DNA from: Neisseria lactamica NS19
GTDB lineage: Bacteria > Pseudomonadota > Gammaproteobacteria > Burkholderiales > Neisseriaceae
Length of the DNA: 34,651 nucleotides
Reading direction: 5' to 3'
NCBI GenBank assembly: GCA_000193795.2
Contig: AEPI01000035.1
Location: 1 to 34,651, forward strand
A program made the translations under genes and the position numbers. Shown here one piece after another: positions 22,501 through 30,607 of the stretch. Under the pieces are notes generated by a model. It ran no database searches. It worked only from the letters and a program-made list of their open reading frames with translations, and was not told where the DNA came from. Numbering within the stretch: the first letter of the stretch is position 1; each line of letters begins with the position of its first letter.

Positions 22501-25500
22501 TCGGCGCTGCGGCTGCGTTCTTCGGCGGCTTTAAGGGCGATATTGTTTTTCGCCGAGAGTACGGTATGGTTGTCTGCAATAATATTGCCGCCGGCAACGG
22601 TAATATCGCGTTCTGAAACCAGTATGATTTCTTTGCCGTCCAGCGTGCCGGATACGGTCTGTCCGTTTTGGTTTTTGAGATGGCGGGTCATCTTCTGTTT
22701 GGTGCCGCCCCCGCTTCTGCCGGTGTATTTCAGGGCATCTTCGGTTTCGGTATGGGCTTTGCCGGCTTCGACTTTGATATCCCGTCCGGCTGACAGTTTC
22801 AGACGGCCTTGTTCGCTGCCGGCCTCTGCCGCCCGGATATGGATGTCTTCTTTTGCATTCAGACTGAGATTGCCCCGGGTGCGGATGGTGCTGCCGCTTT
22901 CGCTTTGTTCTTTGCGAACCGCATAGTTGCCGGAATCAAAGATAGTGTTCTGATTGCGGGAAACGCTTGCCGTATCCAGGCGGATAGTGCGGCCGGCATT
23001 CAGTACGGTTTGACCTGCGGCGGATTGATTGGTCAGCTCGGAAGCCGTCAGGACGATATTGTTGCCTGCATCCAGCAAGACGGTTCCATTCTGTCTGCCG
23101 GTCAGATAAATGCCTGCTGCCCGGCCGATATTGCGTACCGTTCCTTGTTCATTTTGATTGCTGCGGGTCTCGCTGCGGCTTTCGATATTGCCGCCCGCTT
23201 TGAGCAGCAGGGCGTTTTCTGCGCCGATGCTGCCGGTATTCAAGATGTCGTTGCCTGCTGCGGCAAAGATGTTTTTGCCCTGCAAATCACCTTGCAGATT
23301 TTTAATATTCTGTGCGTTTAAAACCAGTGCTTCGCGACCGGCAATCAAGCCGCCCCGGTTTTCAATGACACCGCTGCCGATATCAACGACGCCGCCGGAC
23401 AGCAACGCCCCTTGTCCGTTCATATCTCGGGGGTGTGCGCGGACATAGACTTTGGGTTTCAATACGGTTTGAGTTTTCCCGTCGGTCAGGGTAACGGTCT
23501 CGTTTTCCAGCCAGACAATGTCGGAAGTCAGACGGGCAAGCTGTTCGGCAGACAGGGCGATACCCGGAGTGAGCCGCAATTCTTTGGCTGCGGTAATGCC
23601 GTTGTCCATCAAAGCCTTGAATTGTTCTTCGTCATTGGTATAACCGTCCAAACGGCGGTAGCCTGTCAGCTTGTTGATTTGTTCGTTTACCAGTTTCTGC
23701 TCGTAATAGCCGTCGCCCAAACGCTTATGGATATGGTTAGGGTCGTTTTGCAGGGCGGCGAGCATATAGTCGCTGCCTTGCCATTTGCGGTAGCCGGTAA
23801 AGGCAGGGTCGGTTTCAATCAAATAGCCTTTGCTGTTTGGTGCAATGGCAAACAAGCTGCTGTTCGGTAAAGTAAACGTCGGATTATGTCCTGCACGGAT
23901 GCTGTTTTCGACAACGGCAGACGCAATGCCGCTTACCTGACCGGCTTTAGGCACATCGGGCGGTTGTCGGGAGGGGGCGGTATCTCCTTTATAGGCTGAA
24001 ATACCCATACGGATGGAGCTGACTTCGGGTGCCGGTTTATAGGGGGACCGGTTATGCCCTGTAGCGTCCCGACCTTTCTCGTGATGACGGTGGTAACGGT
24101 GCAAATCCCCTTTATCGGTTATGGTTTTTGTTCCCAAAGTTTCATTATTGTCCAATGCGGATTCGGGCGTGCCGACGCTTAATTTGCCGCCTGCAATAAT
24201 CCTGCTGTCTTGGTTTTTCAGCCTGGCAGCATCTAAAACCAAATTGCCGCCGCTGATGATTTGAGCGGGCTTGGATTCGGTAATTTTGCTCTCGGCGGTG
24301 ATCCGGTCGTAATCGTATTTGTACCAGACGGAGTGGGGGATGCCGTCCGGAGTCCGCATATGCAGAGACTCGTCTTCAAATATTTCCCAGTCCGACTCTT
24401 TTTGAGAACCTTCCGGATAGCGTTCCGTCCTGCCTTCTGCCTGATATTCGACACGGTGTTCGCGATGGGTTTCTTCCGTATGGAAACGCAGATGCTCATT
24501 GGTATTCTGCAAATCCTTTGTCGCGATACGGATATTGCCCGATGATTCGATTGTCGCACTGCGGTTGTGCAGCGATGTATTTGTCCCTTGCGCCTGTCGG
24601 CTTTCATTTAATACGGAACCGATATGAAGCTCGCCGGAGCTGGACAATAATGCCGCCTCTCGGTTCTCAACTTTCCGCACCCCGATATCCAACCGCTCCC
24701 GCGCCGCAATCACCGCCGCTTTGGTTTCGCCGTCAGCCGTTTCTTCCCGGTTCAGCAAGGTATCCGCTGCAACCGCCACACGGCTGCCGTAAATCCTACC
24801 TGTGCCGGCATTGTCGGACTTGGCTTCGGTTTGCAGCAGCGTCAAGCCGTTGCTGTTGATTAAGCCCCGGTTGGTGATGCCGTTTTTGCCGTTTAATCCG
24901 GTGCGGTTTCCGGATTGGATTTTGCCGGCGGCAGTGTTGTCGATTTGGGCGGCGGTCAGGGAAACGGTATCGCCTGCCTGTATGATACGGGTGTTTTTCA
25001 GACGGCCTCGGGTGGAGAACGTGAGTGTGCGCCCGGCTTCAATATCGCGTTTGCCGGCAAAATCGTCATAAAGGGAAACGGAAACATCTCGGGCGGCGGT
25101 CAATATGCCGTCGTTGTCCAGTGATTTTGCCTGTAAGGAAACATCTTTGCCCGCAACAATCGTGCCGCCGGCGTTATTGATATTCAGGCTGTTTCTGCCT
25201 GTATCGCGAATATCCAGCAAACCGGTCGAGCCGATTAAGCCTGCTTGATTATTTATGCCGTCTGAAACCTTCAATACACTGCCTTTGCCGCTGCGGATAA
25301 AGCCTTGGCGGTTATCAACGGTTCGGGCGGAAATGGCGATTTCGGCTGCATCAATCGAACCGCCTTGATTGTTCAGGTTTCCTGTTTGAATATCGGCGGT
25401 TTCGGCAAGGGCGGAGAATTTGCCTTGAGCCGAGATGGTGCCGCTGTTTTGCATAGCGGCGGCTTGAATGGAAACAGCGGAAGACGAGCCCTTATTTTGA

Positions 25501-26573
25501 GCATCGGTATTGGATTTATCTGAAGCCGCAATCGAACCGCTGTTGCTCAATTTGCCGTCCGCGCTTAAAGTAACGCCGCCTGCTGCGGCAAAAATCCGAC
25601 CCTTATTACGGATTACGGCAGCGTTATCGGTGCTGATTAAAGTGATTTTGTCTGCGTACATCCCGCCGAGCGCGGCGGTATCGATGGCGACGGTAGGAGT
25701 AACAGAATCCGAAAAAGAGGGCGCAGAAGCTGTTTCAGCAAGAGAGCCGTCAAAATCCAATTTGTTCTTACCTGCAACCACCTTGACATCTTTACCCCAA
25801 ACGCCCGCATTGATTTCCGCAGCACGACTAAGGATGCGGGTGTAATCGGCATCCGAGGTATCCAAACCTTTGCCATCAATCATTACCTTGCCCGCAGAAA
25901 CATCAAAGCCCGTCAAATTGCCGTTATTCAAAACAGGAACACCCGAAGTCAGCGTAACAGAAGCGGCATTAATCAATCCGCCGCCATTCACACGAATGCC
26001 CGACGGATTGGCAACGACTACTTCGGCACGTTTGCCGCCGACTTCGATATAGCCGTTCAACAGCGAAGGATTGCCGTTGTTGATCTGGTTCACAATCACC
26101 CGCGCTTCGCCGCGTATCAGATAGGGATTGCCTTGGATCCAGCCTCCGAGTTGCGTTTGCGTATCGCTGCGGCTGTTGTTCAGTATCGCTCCTTTTTTAT
26201 CAACATCGAATTGCTTGAACCGGTTAACAGAAACGCCTTGGGGAGATGGAGTTTGAATATTGACTTGCGGCAGGCCGTTTGCCGTCTGAAGAATAACGGC
26301 TTGTTGGTACTTAGGAGCAGATTTATCGGCAATGATGTCGGAAGCACGGGCGGGAGAAACCATAGCAACACCCAAAGCCGACATAGCAGAAAAGGCGGAC
26401 ATACAGAAAGCGAAGGCTGCCAAAGCTGAAGAAACAGAAGCGGCCCCGTTCACTCGAACCGAAGCCGCCCCACTATCCTGCACACTCTTGCCGTCACGAT
26501 TAACATTTTCAGCCACAGCCATCATGCAACCGCGTTTCTTATTGAAGATAACCTTGTAGTATTGCTTATTCAT
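19542..26573 (-). CDS. tpsA: TpsA-type filamentous haemagglutinin/haemolysin exoprotein with hydrolase-like C-terminus
   Basis: 2343 residues from ATG 26573 (MNKQYYKVIFNKKRG), which is the extended signal peptide start of two-partner-secretion proteins; the frame stays open further upstream, but that crosses the promoter. The signal ends near MVSPARA (about 80). The TPS domain follows (about 85-330: VNIQTPSPQGVSVNRFKQFD, NPYLIRGEARVIVNQINNGN, VVANPSGIRVNGGGLINAAS). A long beta-helix of haemagglutinin repeats runs to about 1900. The tip has VVGVNGIFNN, IGSHSRGTLVVDNV (Ser about 2175), HELDLIGMLIG (Asp about 2248) and YTSPHNCYG (His about 2285), like a lipase-type triad. TPS proteins are exported by a TpsB porin, none of which is in the window. 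Two AG-type DUS and one AT-type DUS lie inside. I see no VENN motif here. Confidence 0.92.
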   Translation of the reverse strand: MNKQYYKVIFNKKRGCMMAVAENVNRDGKSVQDSGAASVRVNGAASVSSALAAFAFCMSAFSAMSALGVAMVSPARASDIIADKSAPKYQQAVILQTANGLPQVNIQTPSPQGVSVNRFKQFDVDKKGAILNNSRSDTQTQLGGWIQGNPYLIRGEARVIVNQINNGNPSLLNGYIEVGGKRAEVVVANPSGIRVNGGGLINAASVTLTSGVPVLNNGNLTGFDVSAGKVMIDGKGLDTSDADYTRILSRAAEINAGVWGKDVKVVAGKNKLDFDGSLAETASAPSFSDSVTPTVAIDTAALGGMYADKITLISTDNAAVIRNKGRIFAAAGGVTLSADGKLSNSGSIAASDKSNTDAQNKGSSSAVSIQAAAMQNSGTISAQGKFSALAETADIQTGNLNNQGGSIDAAEIAISARTVDNRQGFIRSGKGSVLKVSDGINNQAGLIGSTGLLDIRDTGRNSLNINNAGGTIVAGKDVSLQAKSLDNDGILTAARDVSVSLYDDFAGKRDIEAGRTLTFSTRGRLKNTRIIQAGDTVSLTAAQIDNTAAGKIQSGNRTGLNGKNGITNRGLINSNGLTLLQTEAKSDNAGTGRIYGSRVAVAADTLLNREETADGETKAAVIAARERLDIGVRKVENREAALLSSSGELHIGSVLNESRQAQGTNTSLHNRSATIESSGNIRIATKDLQNTNEHLRFHTEETHREHRVEYQAEGRTERYPEGSQKESDWEIFEDESLHMRTPDGIPHSVWYKYDYDRITAESKITESKPAQIISGGNLVLDAARLKNQDSRIIAGGKLSVGTPESALDNNETLGTKTITDKGDLHRYHRHHEKGRDATGHNRSPYKPAPEVSSIRMGISAYKGDTAPSRQPPDVPKAGQVSGIASAVVENSIRAGHNPTFTLPNSSLFAIAPNSKGYLIETDPAFTGYRKWQGSDYMLAALQNDPNHIHKRLGDGYYEQKLVNEQINKLTGYRRLDGYTNDEEQFKALMDNGITAAKELRLTPGIALSAEQLARLTSDIVWLENETVTLTDGKTQTVLKPKVYVRAHPRDMNGQGALLSGGVVDIGSGVIENRGGLIAGREALVLNAQNIKNLQGDLQGKNIFAAAGNDILNTGSIGAENALLLKAGGNIESRSETRSNQNEQGTVRNIGRAAGIYLTGRQNGTVLLDAGNNIVLTASELTNQSAAGQTVLNAGRTIRLDTASVSRNQNTIFDSGNYAVRKEQSESGSTIRTRGNLSLNAKEDIHIRAAEAGSEQGRLKLSAGRDIKVEAGKAHTETEDALKYTGRSGGGTKQKMTRHLKNQNGQTVSGTLDGKEIILVSERDITVAGGNIIADNHTVLSAKNNIALKAAEERSRSAETDKKEKSGLMGSGGIGFTAGSEKDTQTKQSDTVSHAESVVGSLKGNTLISAGKHYTQTGSTVSSPQGDVGISAGKISIDAAQNRYSQESKRVYEQKGVTVAISVPVANTAMGAVDAVKAVKTVGKSKNSRVNAMAAANALNKGIDSGAALYNAARNPKEAAGQGISVSVTYGEQKNTSESRIKGTQAQEGKITGGGKVSLTASGAGKDSGITITGSDVYGGKGTRLKAENAVQIEAARQTHQERSENKSAGFNAGIAIAINKGVSFGFTAGANYGKGYGNGDETAYRNSHIGSKDNQTSIESGGDTVIKGGQVKGKGVDVTAKDLHIESLQDTAAFKGKQENISAQVTVGYGFSAGGSYNRSKSNSDYASVNEQSGIFAGDDGYRVRVNGKTRLVGAAIVSDADKSKNLLKTSEIGHKDIQNHASAAASALGLSGGFSYSPKPAGGQYSTKKEAEIGKIGDKPVSLMRFDQVSARDDELNEKYRSGRIEKGETFKEANLNQNNAGGLKFGLKQNDIHSNDKYALAKMGLGNLLGNAGESESRQSLTRSIISEGDWQIASAQGRQNIAGIEKGTSSAHKALAKADREGLLKEVELNRDIAKEFVNETLIGGIADEAYRSQFIAEHRLMTFKMDENGEPIEDKQLEKDMKKEFNQSSKLKKEFALFEDYWEAYKAMGGNIYELREVSDQERKNLKTARYTDPETGKTVEKIVVGVNGIFNNIQAAAKFAAQQYVGRFNPEKNRYERTYQNVYFLHNPETNGRGFSKLPEIAVAGFHKMLEGAKIGNKTIIGLGNSGLALGNIMEDYGKDKNGLFIGSHSRGTLVVDNVLSTLNTRANRDKKILSNTELKMVGPAANVARADERLFQLQQGVTTPRTADFAHQSIQIENHELDLIGMLIGRNPATVGTNTQQKSQWQAIRDIIGDYTSPHNCYGMANKRCATDGYRDPKNEQTQSPTGVFERGASNEIKIMYRPVRIYDLQHPKGKTK

Positions 26574-26615
26574 GATGGGTTTTCTTAGATGGAATGTAAA
26601 GAATAGTGAGGACAA

Positions 26616-26644
26616 AATATAGGCAATTTGAATTAAATCGTCAA
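26616..26644 (-). promoter_or_regulatory. tpsA promoter
   Basis: TTGACG (26639-26644) and TATATT (26616-26621), 17 bases apart on the minus strand, ending 43 bases before the tpsA ATG. Confidence 0.65.
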
Positions 26645-26860
26645 TAGAAAACTGACGGCATACCCTGATTATTACCGGCAAAGTTAACCGGGCGCAAATA
26701 GGTTTCAATAAACAGCTTATCGTTATTTTTCAATTGGGAAAAAAATCTTCCCTAACCCATCAATTCGCCGCAAATTATTATCATGCGGGAGTTCGGCAAT
26801 TTCAATAACGGTTGTTGATTCATATCTGCCCGGTCGGGCTTATCGTCATAAAGTTGCAAA

Positions 26861-27015
26861 TATAGTGGATTAACAAAAATCAGGACAAGGCGACGAAGCC
26901 GCAGACAGTACAAATAGTACGGAACCGATTCACTTGGTGCTTCAGCACCTTAGAGAATCGTTCTCTTTGAGCTAAGGCGAGGCAACGCCGTACTGATTTT
27001 TGTTAATCCACTATA
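26861..27015 (-). mobile_element. Full-length Correia element (155 bp), inverted relative to 16570
   Basis: Bounded by TATAGTGGATTAA and TTAATCCACTATA; internal blocks are the reverse complement of the copy at 16570. It lies upstream of tpsA and downstream of lipA. The 217 bases between tpsA promoter and this element hold no gene. Confidence 0.95.
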
Positions 27016-27030
27016 GTGTCCGAATTTACA

Positions 27031-27080
27031 TCGGATTCGGAGAACAAATTATGCCGTCTGAAGGGCTTTCAGACGGCATA
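27031..27080. repeat. 50-bp direct repeat, copy 2 (contains DUS hairpin)
   Basis: Same sequence as 18435-18484 except one T to C change. The DUS hairpin lies 90 bases past the lipA stop and probably terminates the lip operon. Confidence 0.9.
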
Positions 27081-27169
27081 GCCGGCTAACGCGGGTACGG
27101 CTTGTGCCAAACGGCGCGGCAGGCGTAGGGACGGGGAATCGTTTTTTACTTTGGGATGGTGTTTTGAGT

Positions 27170-28153
27170 TTAATGATGCCCGCAACCGCCGTGGCTTTCG
27201 CGCAAGGCTTCCGCCGCCTGTTCGTCGGCGTGGTAGCTGGAACGTACCATCGCGCCGATGGCGGCATTGCTGAAGCCCAGTTCGTATGCTTCTTTTTCAA
27301 AGATTTTGAACTGCTCGGGCGTAACGTAGCGCAAGACGGGCAGGTGGCCGTCTGAAGGTTGGAGGTATTGCCCGATGGTAATCATTTCGATATTGTGCGC
27401 CCGCATATCGCGCATAATTTCGCGCACGTCTTCGTCTGTTTCGCCCAAGCCGACCATGATGCCGGATTTTGTGGGAATATGCGGCATCATTTCTTTATAA
27501 CGTTTTAATAAGTCTAAAGAATGTTGATAATTGGCGCCGGGACGGGCTTTTTTGTACAGGCTGGGATGGGTTTCCAGGTTGTGGTTCATCACGTCGGGCG
27601 GGGTTTCGGCAAGGATTTTGAGTGCGATGTCCAAGCGGCCTCGGAAGTCGGGAACGAGGATTTCGATTTTGGTGTTCGGGCTGGTTTCGCGGATGGCTTT
27701 GATGCAGTCGGCGAAATGCTGTGCGCCGCCGTCGCGCAGGTCGTCGCGGTCAACGGAGGTGATGACGACGTAACGCAGGTTCATGGCTTTGACGGATTCG
27801 GCGAGGTTTTTGGGTTCGTCGGGATCGAGCATATTGGGACGGCCGTGTCCCACGTCGCAGAACGGGCAGCGGCGGGTGCAGATGTCGCCCATAATCATGA
27901 AGGTCGCCGTGCCTTTGCTGAAGCATTCGCCGATGTTGGGGCAGGAGGCTTCCTCGCAAACGGTGTGCATTTTTTGTTCGCGCAAAATGTCTTTGATTTC
28001 AAAGAATTTGCGCGATGGGAGTTTGGCGCGTATCCATTCGGGCTTTTTCAGTTTTTCCTGAAGGGGGACGACTTTGATGGGGATGCGGGCGGTTTTGTCC
28101 GCGCCTCTGAGTTTGATGCCGCGTTTTGGGTCGTCGGTTTTGATTTCACTCAT
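27170..28153 (-). CDS. lipA: Lipoyl synthase
   Basis: 327 residues. It is a radical-SAM enzyme that inserts two sulfurs into protein-bound octanoyl groups. The auxiliary cluster motif CEEASCPNIGEC (about residues 60-72) and the radical-SAM motif CTRRCPFCDV (about 92-101) are both complete, and the C-terminal RSSYHADEQA block carries the conserved Ser. The start MSEIKTDDPKRG overlaps the end of lipB by 8 bases, so the genes form an operon ybeD-lipB-lipA. Confidence 0.97.
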   Translation of the reverse strand: MSEIKTDDPKRGIKLRGADKTARIPIKVVPLQEKLKKPEWIRAKLPSRKFFEIKDILREQKMHTVCEEASCPNIGECFSKGTATFMIMGDICTRRCPFCDVGHGRPNMLDPDEPKNLAESVKAMNLRYVVITSVDRDDLRDGGAQHFADCIKAIRETSPNTKIEILVPDFRGRLDIALKILAETPPDVMNHNLETHPSLYKKARPGANYQHSLDLLKRYKEMMPHIPTKSGIMVGLGETDEDVREIMRDMRAHNIEMITIGQYLQPSDGHLPVLRYVTPEQFKIFEKEAYELGFSNAAIGAMVRSSYHADEQAAEALRESHGGCGHH

Positions 28154-28769
28154 TGTTGTCTGCTTTCGGTGTGAGTTGTGTTTTAAGATGTGTGGTCAGT
28201 TTAGCGGCAACTTCGTCCGGCGTGGGGCAGGAGTGGACGAGGTCGGCAATTTGTGTCATTTCCATACCGGCGTAGCCGCAGGGGTTGATGTGGGTAAACG
28301 GGCTTAAATCCATATTGACGTTGAGCGCAAGCCCGTGATAGACGGAGCCGTTTTTGATACGCAGCCCCAGTGAGGCGATTTTGCGTTCTCCGACATAAAC
28401 GCCGGGGCGTTTGGGGTCTGCCGCCGCTTCGATGCCGTATTCTGCCAATGTGGCGATGATGCTGTTTTCAAGCGCGGAAACGATGTTTCTAACACTGGTT
28501 TTGCGCCGTTTGAAATCAATCATCGTATAAACGACCAATTGCCCGGGCCCGTGATAGGTAATCTGCCCGCCCCGGTCGATTTGGACGACGGGAATGTCGT
28601 CGCGAATCAGCAGGTGTTCGGGTTTTCCCGCCAGTCCTTGTGTGAACACGGGCGGGTGTTCGACGACCCACAGTTCGTCTTCGGTGTCAGCATTCCGTCC
28701 GGCATTAAAGGTTTTCATCGCTTCAAAAGTCGGCAGATATTCGACCAAACCTTTGTGTATGATTTTCAT
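28146..28769 (-). CDS. lipB: Octanoyl-[acyl-carrier protein]:protein N-octanoyltransferase
   Basis: 207 residues. It moves octanoate from acyl-carrier protein onto lipoyl domains. Visible blocks: DELWVVEHPPVFTQGLAG, the RGGQITYHGPGQLVVY signature, VGERKIASLGLRI with the catalytic Lys, and NPCGYAGMEMTQ with the catalytic Cys. It starts one base past the ybeD stop and overlaps lipA by 8 bases. Confidence 0.97.
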   Translation of the reverse strand: MKIIHKGLVEYLPTFEAMKTFNAGRNADTEDELWVVEHPPVFTQGLAGKPEHLLIRDDIPVVQIDRGGQITYHGPGQLVVYTMIDFKRRKTSVRNIVSALENSIIATLAEYGIEAAADPKRPGVYVGERKIASLGLRIKNGSVYHGLALNVNMDLSPFTHINPCGYAGMEMTQIADLVHSCPTPDEVAAKLTTHLKTQLTPKADNNE

Positions 28770-28770
28770 C

Positions 28771-29046
28771 TCAAAGTACCACTTTGACCAGTTCGTGCGA
28801 AGTCAGCGCGCGGTAGATGTTGTCCAATTGTTCTTGGTTTTCAACCTTTACCTGAACGGTGGCGCCGGTATAGTTGCCTTTGCTGCTCGGACGCGTGGTG
28901 ATGTGGTGCGCCTGCGTGTCGGGGGCGTGGAGGCGGACGGTGTCCAATACCGCCTGCTCGAACTCGGGATGAACCGCCCCCATTACTTTTAATGGGAAGG
29001 TGCAGGGAAATTCAATGAGGGATTTTTTGTTTTCTTGTTCGGTCAT
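28771..29046 (-). CDS. ybeD: YbeD/UPF0250 family protein
   Basis: 91 residues from ATG 29046 (MTEQENKKSLIEFPCTFPLK). The family has an ACT-like alpha-beta fold (VMGAVHPEFEQAVLDTVRLH, then VQVKVENQEQLDNIYRALT) and is often found next to lipB. Its function is not established; the context suggests a lipoate-related or regulatory role. The longer upstream frame would run into the DUS hairpin. Confidence 0.9.
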   Translation of the reverse strand: MTEQENKKSLIEFPCTFPLKVMGAVHPEFEQAVLDTVRLHAPDTQAHHITTRPSSKGNYTGATVQVKVENQEQLDNIYRALTSHELVKVVL

Positions 29047-29071
29047 GATGTGCTGCCTTGTTGTGTACGGT

Positions 29072-29109
29072 ATGCCGTCTGAACAGGGGTTTTCTTTGTC
29101 AGACGGCAT
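29072..29109. terminator. Imperfect inverted DUS pair between divergent transcripts
   Basis: ATGCCGTCTGAAC (29072-29084) and GTCAGACGGCAT (29098-29109), one mismatch in the second copy. It sits upstream of both flanking genes, so it serves as an uptake sequence more than as a terminator. Confidence 0.5.
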
Positions 29110-29167
29110 CAGATATGCGGTATTTTAGCCCAAACCGTGATAACAGGCTATCGGAACGGCACGGGCT

Positions 29168-29198
29168 TTATCTGCGATATAACCCATTCTGCTATAAT
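29168..29198 (+). promoter_or_regulatory. Probable promoter of the permease gene
   Basis: TATAAT at 29193-29198 with a poor -35 (TTATCT near 29169). Transcription from here favours the inner start at 29230. Confidence 0.4.
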
Positions 29199-29229
29199 AA
29201 TGATGAAAATAGTTTCCGGACGGGTCGTT

Positions 29230-30300
29230 ATGTATCAGAAAAAAAAGCAGAGTATCAAACCCTGGGTTGGTGCGGTGGTGTTCCTTGCGGTCTTGATATG
29301 GCTGGCTTTCGCACTTGGCGATACACTGGCTCCCTTTGCGGTTGCGGCAGTGTTGGCGTATGTGTTGGATCCTTTGGTTGAATGGTTGCAGAAAAAAGGT
29401 TTCAACCGTGCCGTTGCTTCAATGACTGTAATGGTTTTTGCCTTGCTGCTGCTTGCAGCGCTGCTTTTGATTATTGTCCCTATGCTGGTCGGACAGTTCA
29501 ACAGCATGGTATCCCGTTTGCCCCAACTTGCAGGTTTTATGCAAAATACGCTGTTGCCGCTGTTGAAAGACACTGTGGGCAGTTATGTGGAAATCGATCA
29601 GACATCCGTTATTGCATGGCTTCAGGCGCATACGGGTGAGCTGAGCAACACGCTTAAGGCGTGGTTTCCCGTTTTGATGAGACAGAGCAGCAATATCGTC
29701 AGCAGTATCGGCAATCTGATGCTGCTGCCGTTGCTGCTTTACTATTTTCTGCTGGATTGGCAGCGGTGGTCGTGCGGCATAGGCAAACTGGTTCCGAGGC
29801 GTTTTGCCGATACTTATACGCGTATTACAGGTCATTTGAACGAGGTATTGGGCGAATTCTTACGCGGTCAGCTTCTGGTGATGCTGATTATGGGCTTGGT
29901 TTACGGTTTGGGATTGATGCTGGTCGGGCTGGATTCAGGATTTGCCATCGGTATGGTTGCCGGTATTTTAGTATTTGTCCCTTATCTCGGTGCGTTTACA
30001 GGATTACTGCTTGCCACCGTTGCCGCCTTGCTCCAATTTGCTTCGTGGAACGGCATCTTGGCTGTCTGGGCGGTTTTTGCCGTCGGCCAGTTTCTCGAAA
30101 GTTTTTTCATTACGCCGAAAATCGTGGGAGACCGTATCGGCCTGTCGCCGTTTTGGGTTATCTTTTCCCTGATGGCATTCGGACAACTGATGGGCTTTGT
30201 CGGAATGTTGGCAGGATTGCCTTTGGCTGCCGTAACATTGGTATTGCTGCGTGAGGGCGTGCAGAAATATTTTGCCAGCAGTTTTTATCTGAACAGGTAA
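29230..30300 (+). CDS. AI-2E/PerM family membrane transporter
   Basis: 356 residues from ATG 29230 (MYQKKKQSIKPWVGAVVFLA); in-frame ATGs up to 29137 lie at or before the promoter. About seven to eight membrane segments: VVFLAVLIWLAFALG, FAVAAVLAYVLDPLVEWL, SMTVMVFALLLLAALLLIIV, a soluble middle (about 90-150), then LMLLPLLLYYFLLDWQ, LLVMLIMGLVYGLGLMLVGL, MVAGILVFVPYLGAFTGLLL and AFGQLMGFVGMLAGLPLAAV. This is the PerM/YhhT family; some members export autoinducer-2, others act as ion antiporters. The substrate here cannot be told. It appears monocistronic. Confidence 0.88.
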   Translation: MYQKKKQSIKPWVGAVVFLAVLIWLAFALGDTLAPFAVAAVLAYVLDPLVEWLQKKGFNRAVASMTVMVFALLLLAALLLIIVPMLVGQFNSMVSRLPQLAGFMQNTLLPLLKDTVGSYVEIDQTSVIAWLQAHTGELSNTLKAWFPVLMRQSSNIVSSIGNLMLLPLLLYYFLLDWQRWSCGIGKLVPRRFADTYTRITGHLNEVLGEFLRGQLLVMLIMGLVYGLGLMLVGLDSGFAIGMVAGILVFVPYLGAFTGLLLATVAALLQFASWNGILAVWAVFAVGQFLESFFITPKIVGDRIGLSPFWVIFSLMAFGQLMGFVGMLAGLPLAAVTLVLLREGVQKYFASSFYLNR

Positions 30301-30418
30301 GGCATTGACGAAGTATAAAGTTTCCCAAAGGGATATTTTGTTTTTATCCGAAAATGCAGTATGGATACCTGCAGTCCACGTCCGTTATCAAATAAGGGGA
30401 TGGGGATAACCATATTAA

Positions 30419-30607
30419 GACTTTCTTGTAGATGATTTGAATAAGATAGCATTACCTGAAAATAAAGTGAAAACATACGACCCAAATAGATTACGACCTG
30501 TTATTGCTGACCCAACTAAAGCAACAAATCAATTTGGTATTCGTCCGCATGATTTTAGAAATTTTGAAAACCAAATCATTAAAGGAAGTGGAAAAAATGG
30601 CAGATAA
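30419..30607 (+). pseudogene. Orphan toxin-tip fragment
   Basis: An open frame without start, bounded upstream by TAA: DFLVDDLNKIALPENKVKT, then YDPNRLRPVIADPTKATN, then QFGIRPHDFRNFENQIIKG and SGKNGR. It is AT-rich and ends inside the start of the next gene (11-base overlap), exactly as a toxin tip precedes its immunity gene. It looks like the very end of a polymorphic toxin whose body is missing. From 30301 to 30418 I see only unrelated remnants. Confidence 0.55.

Noticed and set aside
20541..25845. Many plus-strand frames across tpsA
   Set aside because: Shadows of the repetitive exoprotein gene; none has a ribosome site and recognisable domain.
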